From positions 1-61,500 of the forward strand of contig CAYLHS010000003.1 in the NCBI GenBank assembly GCA_964383535.1: a stretch of DNA of 61,500 bases. Direction: 5' to 3'. The translations under genes were made by a program, and so were the position numbers. The notes beneath the pieces are model-generated. The model ran no database searches. It saw nothing but the letters and a program-made list of their open reading frames with translations, and was not told the DNA's origin. Origin of the DNA: CAYLHS01 sp964383535. Its GTDB lineage: Bacteria > Actinomycetota > Acidimicrobiia > Spongiisociales > UBA4744. Numbering within the stretch: the first letter of the stretch is position 1; each line of letters starts with the position of its first letter. This document shows positions 58,619-61,500 of this stretch, piece by piece.

Positions 58619-59240
58619 GCTGTCGTATGATAAGCAACCAGGCTGGCGGGTCAAGCACCGACACTTTCACGACCGTTCCGCTCGACGGGCGCTGTTCCAA
58701 ATCATCACGTCGCGACAAGCCAATCACGCCTACCCCTGCGGGCTTGAGCGCGCGCCGCATCCAGGCTGCGCCCTGCTCAGGTGGAAGTACCCCGCGCATG
58801 GTGATCGCCTCACAGTCCCGAAGGGTCTCCAGGTCCCCGGCCAGAACCTCGATGTTCCCCGGTTCGAGGATGCGAATCGCTCGCTTCAGGAGACGAGCCC
58901 GCCGCTCCGAGCGCTCGACCAACACAACGCGCGTGTCCGGCAGCACGATCCCCAGTGGGATCCCCGGCAATCCTCCCCCGGAACCGACGTCATGCAGCGT
59001 TTCGGGGGGCGCATCGGGCCATCCGACGAGGAAACTGAGGCTGTCCTCGATGTGTCGAGTCTCTATGCGGTCTGCCTCGGTGGGGGAGAGGAGCCCTGCG
59101 GGGATACCTTCCTCCAGGATCCACTCTCCGTACGCCTGCAACAGAGCGCCTCGGGCGCCGTCGAGGACCTGCCCTATCGCGTTGCCGGTACCGCCTGAAC
59201 CACCGAGTGCGCAGATCCAAGCCCGCACCTCAGGTTTCAC
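58608..59240 (-). CDS. rsmG: 16S rRNA (guanine-N7)-methyltransferase RsmG
   Basis: This 210-residue SAM-dependent enzyme has RHIEDSLSFLVGW near residue 57, DVGSGGGLPGIPLGIVLPDT near residue 79, and VLVERSERRARLLKRAIRIL near residue 102. It methylates G527 of 16S rRNA; loss gives low-level streptomycin resistance in other bacteria. The GTG start at 59240 lies inside the parS palindrome, with GAGG six bases before it. An alternative GTG four codons later exists. Confidence 0.93.
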   Translation of the reverse strand: MKPEVRAWICALGGSGGTGNAIGQVLDGARGALLQAYGEWILEEGIPAGLLSPTEADRIETRHIEDSLSFLVGWPDAPPETLHDVGSGGGLPGIPLGIVLPDTRVVLVERSERRARLLKRAIRILEPGNIEVLAGDLETLRDCEAITMRGVLPPEQGAAWMRRALKPAGVGVIGLSRRDDLEQRPSSGTVVKVSVLDPPAWLLIIRQRGH

Positions 59241-59248
59241 GTGAAACC
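59233..59248. other. parS centromere site
   Basis: GGTTTCACGTGAAACC is a perfect 16-bp palindrome with the universal parS core GTTTCACGTGAAAC. It sits in the jag/rsmG junction and includes the rsmG start codon. It is the expected ParB loading site, close to the replication origin. Confidence 0.93.
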
Positions 59249-60034
59249 TCAATCTTCGGGTGAGAGTACGACCGATCTGTGTGGTTCCTCGCCTTCGGAG
59301 TACGTGCGTACGCCCTCGACGGTCGCTACCGCGTCGTGGATGACCTTCCGGTCGGCGGCGTTCATGGGCTCTAGCATGATCTCGGTTTGCTCTTCGAGGA
59401 CCTGTTCTGCAAGGCGCTCGGCATAGATCCGAAGGGCTTCCCTGCGACGTTCTCGATATCCCCCGATGTCGAGGCGGATCCGTGCAGATTCCCTGGTGCG
59501 GCGCTGGATGACGGTCTTGCACAACTCCAGGATCGATTCCAGAACGGCGCCGTGCTTACCGATCAGAGCCTCGGTCTGGCCACCCGTGACGTCTGCATAG
59601 ATGATGTCGTCGTCGACGCGCGTCTCCACGTTGCCTTCGAGACCGAACGCTTCCAGTAGTCCGCGCAAGAAGGCTCCTATGATCTCGGCTTGCTCTTCTT
59701 GCACGGCACTGTCCTCCTCGCGTGGTTTCTGCGGCTCTCGTTCTCGCTTCTGCTCGCGCTTCTGATCCTTGGCCTTACTCTGCTGTTGACGTTTGCTCTG
59801 GCGCGGTGCAGGGTTGCCAGATTCTGGCTGGCTCTTCTTCTTGGGACGGCGGCGTCGTTTGGGCTTCGGTTGAACGCGAACCAGCGCATCCTTGCGGCCC
59901 AGGCCGAGAAACCCCTTCTCGGGTTCTTGGAGTACTTCGACGCGCACCTGGTCCGCCGATCCGAGCCCTAATTCCTCAACGGCCGCCTGCACAGCAAGCT
60001 CAACCGTAGGTCCTCTCACTTCCACCCACTCCAC
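59249..60034 (-). CDS. jag: Jag/KhpB RNA-binding protein
   Basis: This 261-residue protein has a Jag-N domain (residues 1-50), a long highly charged Lys/Arg/Gln linker (residues 55-112), a KH domain around VTGGQTEALIGKHGAVLESI near residue 150, and an R3H domain (PMNAADRKVIHDAVATVEGV, then GEEPHRSVVL). It binds RNA and acts in envelope and cell-division control in other bacteria. The GTG start follows GGAGGAAG and is two bases past the yidC stop. Confidence 0.93.
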   Translation of the reverse strand: MEWVEVRGPTVELAVQAAVEELGLGSADQVRVEVLQEPEKGFLGLGRKDALVRVQPKPKRRRRPKKKSQPESGNPAPRQSKRQQQSKAKDQKREQKREREPQKPREEDSAVQEEQAEIIGAFLRGLLEAFGLEGNVETRVDDDIIYADVTGGQTEALIGKHGAVLESILELCKTVIQRRTRESARIRLDIGGYRERRREALRIYAERLAEQVLEEQTEIMLEPMNAADRKVIHDAVATVEGVRTYSEGEEPHRSVVLSPED

Positions 60035-60036
60035 GA

Positions 60037-60834
60037 CTACTTCCTCCTCCGACGCTTCCTCTTCTTCGCGGAGCCCTGCGGGTTCTTAGGTGCCGAGGGA
60101 GGCCCATCCTCCTTCTTCTGCACCGGCGGTGGCTCCGGACGGCCGTCCATCCTGAAGATCATGCCCTGCTGTCCCACCCTGAACAGGTTCGAGGTCACGA
60201 AGTACAGGTTGAGTCCCGCGGGGAAGCTGAACGAGAACACCCCAAACAGAAGCGGCATGATCCTGGTCATGAGCTGTGCCTGCTGCCCAGTTCCGTCGCT
60301 GCTTTGTGGGGTCACCTGTTTGGACTGGATCCACCCGGACGCGATCACGAGGACCACGACGATCAGATAGGGGATCGCACCCACCCAGCCGGCGCTGAGC
60401 GCGTCCTTCGGAGTCACACCCAGATCCATCCCAAGGAAATTGGGCAGACCCTTCTGAAACGCGGCCAGTATGTTCGAACCCACCGGCATGAATTGGTCAG
60501 GACTCCTGAGCAACCTGAACAGGCCGAACCACACGGGCATCTGGACCAACATCGGGAGGAGACACCCCGCCGGATTCACGCCCTTCTGCTTGTACAGGGC
60601 CATCATCTCCTTGTTGAGCGTCTCCGGATCTTCCTTGTACTCCTTCTGGAGCTTCTTGACCTCGGGCTGTATCTCCTGCATGGCTCTCGTCGATCGCGTC
60701 TGCTTCAGGGTCAGCGGGAAGAGCAGAAGGTTGATGAGCAGTGTCAGCAGGATGATCGACAGGCCGTAGTTGGGGATGAGGTCGTAGAACACGCTCATCG
60801 GGACGGCGATGATGCGCGCGAGTGAGTCCAGCAC
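60037..60834 (-). CDS. yidC: Membrane protein insertase YidC
   Basis: This 265-residue Oxa1/YidC protein has NYGLSIILLTLLINLLLFPL near residue 22 with the conserved helix start, LKQTRSTRAMQEIQPEVKKL near residue 43, NPAGCLLPMLVQMPVWFGLF near residue 90, and a basic C-terminal tail. It is the short, actinobacterial form without the large periplasmic loop of E. coli. The start GTG overlaps the yidD stop (TAGTG). Confidence 0.95.
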   Translation of the reverse strand: MLDSLARIIAVPMSVFYDLIPNYGLSIILLTLLINLLLFPLTLKQTRSTRAMQEIQPEVKKLQKEYKEDPETLNKEMMALYKQKGVNPAGCLLPMLVQMPVWFGLFRLLRSPDQFMPVGSNILAAFQKGLPNFLGMDLGVTPKDALSAGWVGAIPYLIVVVLVIASGWIQSKQVTPQSSDGTGQQAQLMTRIMPLLFGVFSFSFPAGLNLYFVTSNLFRVGQQGMIFRMDGRPEPPPVQKKEDGPPSAPKNPQGSAKKRKRRRRK

Positions 60835-61082
60835 TACCGGTCTCCCCTCGAAGGTACCGGGTCGTAGCCGCCTTCACTCAGCGGATGGCACCGCGAGATA
60901 CGCCGGACGGCCATCGCGCCTCCCTTCAGGACCCCGAAGCGACCGATCGCCTCATAGGCATACTGTGAACAGGTCGGCATGTAGCGGCAGTTCTTGCCCA
61001 GGGAAGGGGAGAGGAGCCGCTGATACGCACGAATCATCGCCCGCACAACGAGTGCTCCCGGCCCTCGTACCTGGTCAGTCAC
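60834..61082 (-). CDS. yidD: YidD membrane-insertion efficiency factor
   Basis: This 82-residue protein has the family core RAYQRLLSPSLGKNCRYMPT, CSQYAYEAIGRFGVLKG and RRISRCHPLSEGGYDPVP. Amphipathic membrane association near YidC is expected. The GTG at 61082 overlaps the rnpA stop and has GGAAAGAC upstream. Confidence 0.93.
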   Translation of the reverse strand: MTDQVRGPGALVVRAMIRAYQRLLSPSLGKNCRYMPTCSQYAYEAIGRFGVLKGGAMAVRRISRCHPLSEGGYDPVPSRGDR

Positions 61083-61494
61083 GTCTTTCCTCCATCGCGG
61101 TCTCCAACCATCCCACCATCTCCTCGAACGATGCTGTCAGCACCGCCCGTGAGGCAACCACAATGTAGCTGCCTTCGGACAACGTCACCTGGCCGAGTGC
61201 CGCACGAATCCGCCTTTTCGCCCGGTTGCGGTCGACGGCGGGACCCACGCGCTTCTTGCTCGCCACGATACCCACCTCGGCATCGCGCCCACCTCGTACG
61301 GCGATCACCGTGATTCCTCCCTGTCGGCGCCGGGTCCCCGTCGCGAAGACCTCCGAGAACCGACGCCTACCGGTCAGTGACCTAGGCGGAGAGCCGCTTG
61401 CGGCCCTTCCGGCGCCGCCGTTCGATGACCGCGCGACCTCCTCGGGTTCGGAGACGTGCGCGGAATCCATGCTTGCGTTTTCTGCGTCGAACAT
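61075..61494 (-). CDS. rnpA: Ribonuclease P protein component, start uncertain (overlaps rpmH out of frame)
   Basis: RnpA identity rests on SLTGRRRFSEVFATGTRRRQ, VGIVASKKRVGPAVDRNRAK and RRIRAALG, the RNR motif that contacts RNase P RNA. The frame has no ATG/GTG/TTG between the conserved part and the end of rpmH: the nearest are ATG at 61470 and 61494, which would place the first 30-40 codons on top of rpmH in another frame. A CTG at 61377 would give a normal-length protein of 101 residues. Stop overlaps the yidD start. Confidence 0.88.
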   Translation of the reverse strand: MFDAENASMDSAHVSEPEEVARSSNGGAGRAASGSPPRSLTGRRRFSEVFATGTRRRQGGITVIAVRGGRDAEVGIVASKKRVGPAVDRNRAKRRIRAALGQVTLSEGSYIVVASRAVLTASFEEMVGWLETAMEERRD

Positions 61495-61500
61495 TCGGCT
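61382..61500 (-). CDS. rpmH: 50S ribosomal protein L34, 5' end beyond window
   Basis: The last 38 codons of L34 are readable on the minus strand: PNVRRRKRKHGFRARLRTRG, then GRAVIERRRRKGRKRLSA and TAG. Only about six N-terminal residues lie past the window edge. It overlaps the long reading of rnpA in a different frame. Confidence 0.93.
   Translation of the reverse strand, partial: PNVRRRKRKHGFRARLRTRGGRAVIERRRRKGRKRLSA

Noticed and set aside
58650..58680. CTTTCACGA near the rsmG end as a second parS
   Set aside because: It lacks the second half of the palindrome.
1..61500. tRNA, rRNA, CRISPR arrays, insertion sequences and prophage genes
   Set aside because: I looked for T-loop GTTCRA patterns with stems, regularly spaced repeats, and transposase or integrase motifs and saw none.

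Overview
The window is a high-GC bacterial chromosome segment and reads as an actinobacterium. The evidence is a PadR regulator next to inositol-phosphate synthase, a divergent pair of hemolysin III and short-chain cis-prenyltransferase genes, and a pcnA / MviN-type pseudokinase / sigM / anti-sigma / trxB / trxA / parB-parA-rsmG-jag-yidC-yidD-rnpA-rpmH block. All three arrangements are known from Mycobacterium tuberculosis (ino1 with Rv0047c, Rv1085c/Rv1086, Rv3907c to rpmH). Several genes differ enough from mycobacterial forms that a deep-branching lineage such as Acidimicrobiia is plausible, but that is inference. Many genes show a TAnnnT -10 box 6-7 bases before the start codon and no ribosome binding site, which is typical of leaderless actinobacterial transcription.

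Layout. 1-9.7 kb: three-quarters of a dienoyl-CoA isomerase-like gene, MgtC, mannose-1-phosphate guanylyltransferase, a SulP transporter, a nitronate monooxygenase-like enzyme, a crotonase-family gene, dcd, surE, and a LysR regulator with an EamA transporter. 9.8-13.3 kb: a fadN-fadA beta-oxidation operon. 13.6-17.8 kb: an S41 lipoprotein and the rpsF-ssb-rpsR-rplI-dnaB operon. 17.9-25.1 kb: panB-DUF192, a 2'-5' RNA ligase-like gene, an enoyl-CoA isomerase with a lipoprotein and a membrane protein, padR-ino1, and pyrE-membrane protein-nfo. 25.2-29.9 kb: a cysteine-rich miniprotein, a cis-prenyltransferase divergent from hlyIII-GNAT, DUF4870, a PLP decarboxylase and a decayed GNAT pseudogene. 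29.9-32.0 kb: a split transketolase divergent from soxR. 32.5-37.2 kb: an amidase, a DUF4388 protein, a flavodoxin-like reductase and pepP. 37.2-48.1 kb: arginine biosynthesis in two blocks, argR-argG-argH (followed by mbfA-like and pepP) and argC-argJ-argB-argD, separated by an S9 peptidase. 48.2-61.5 kb: pcnA, pilT, a histone-deacetylase-like gene, a GNAT gene, and then the replication-origin-proximal block, ending inside rpmH.

How the parts work together. Two arginine promoters carry nearly the same 25-bp operator at exactly the same place relative to -35, -10 and start codon, so ArgR should control both arg blocks. The soxR/transketolase intergenic region contains a SoxR-type palindrome inside a 19-bp promoter spacer, pointing to redox control of a transketolase. 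The MviN-type pseudokinase gene has lost the MurJ flippase half and appears to start at CTG. A parS site sits on the rsmG start, with parA and parB just downstream. No CRISPR array, insertion sequence, tRNA or rRNA was recognised. Intergenic spaces carry at least two families of small dispersed palindromic repeats.
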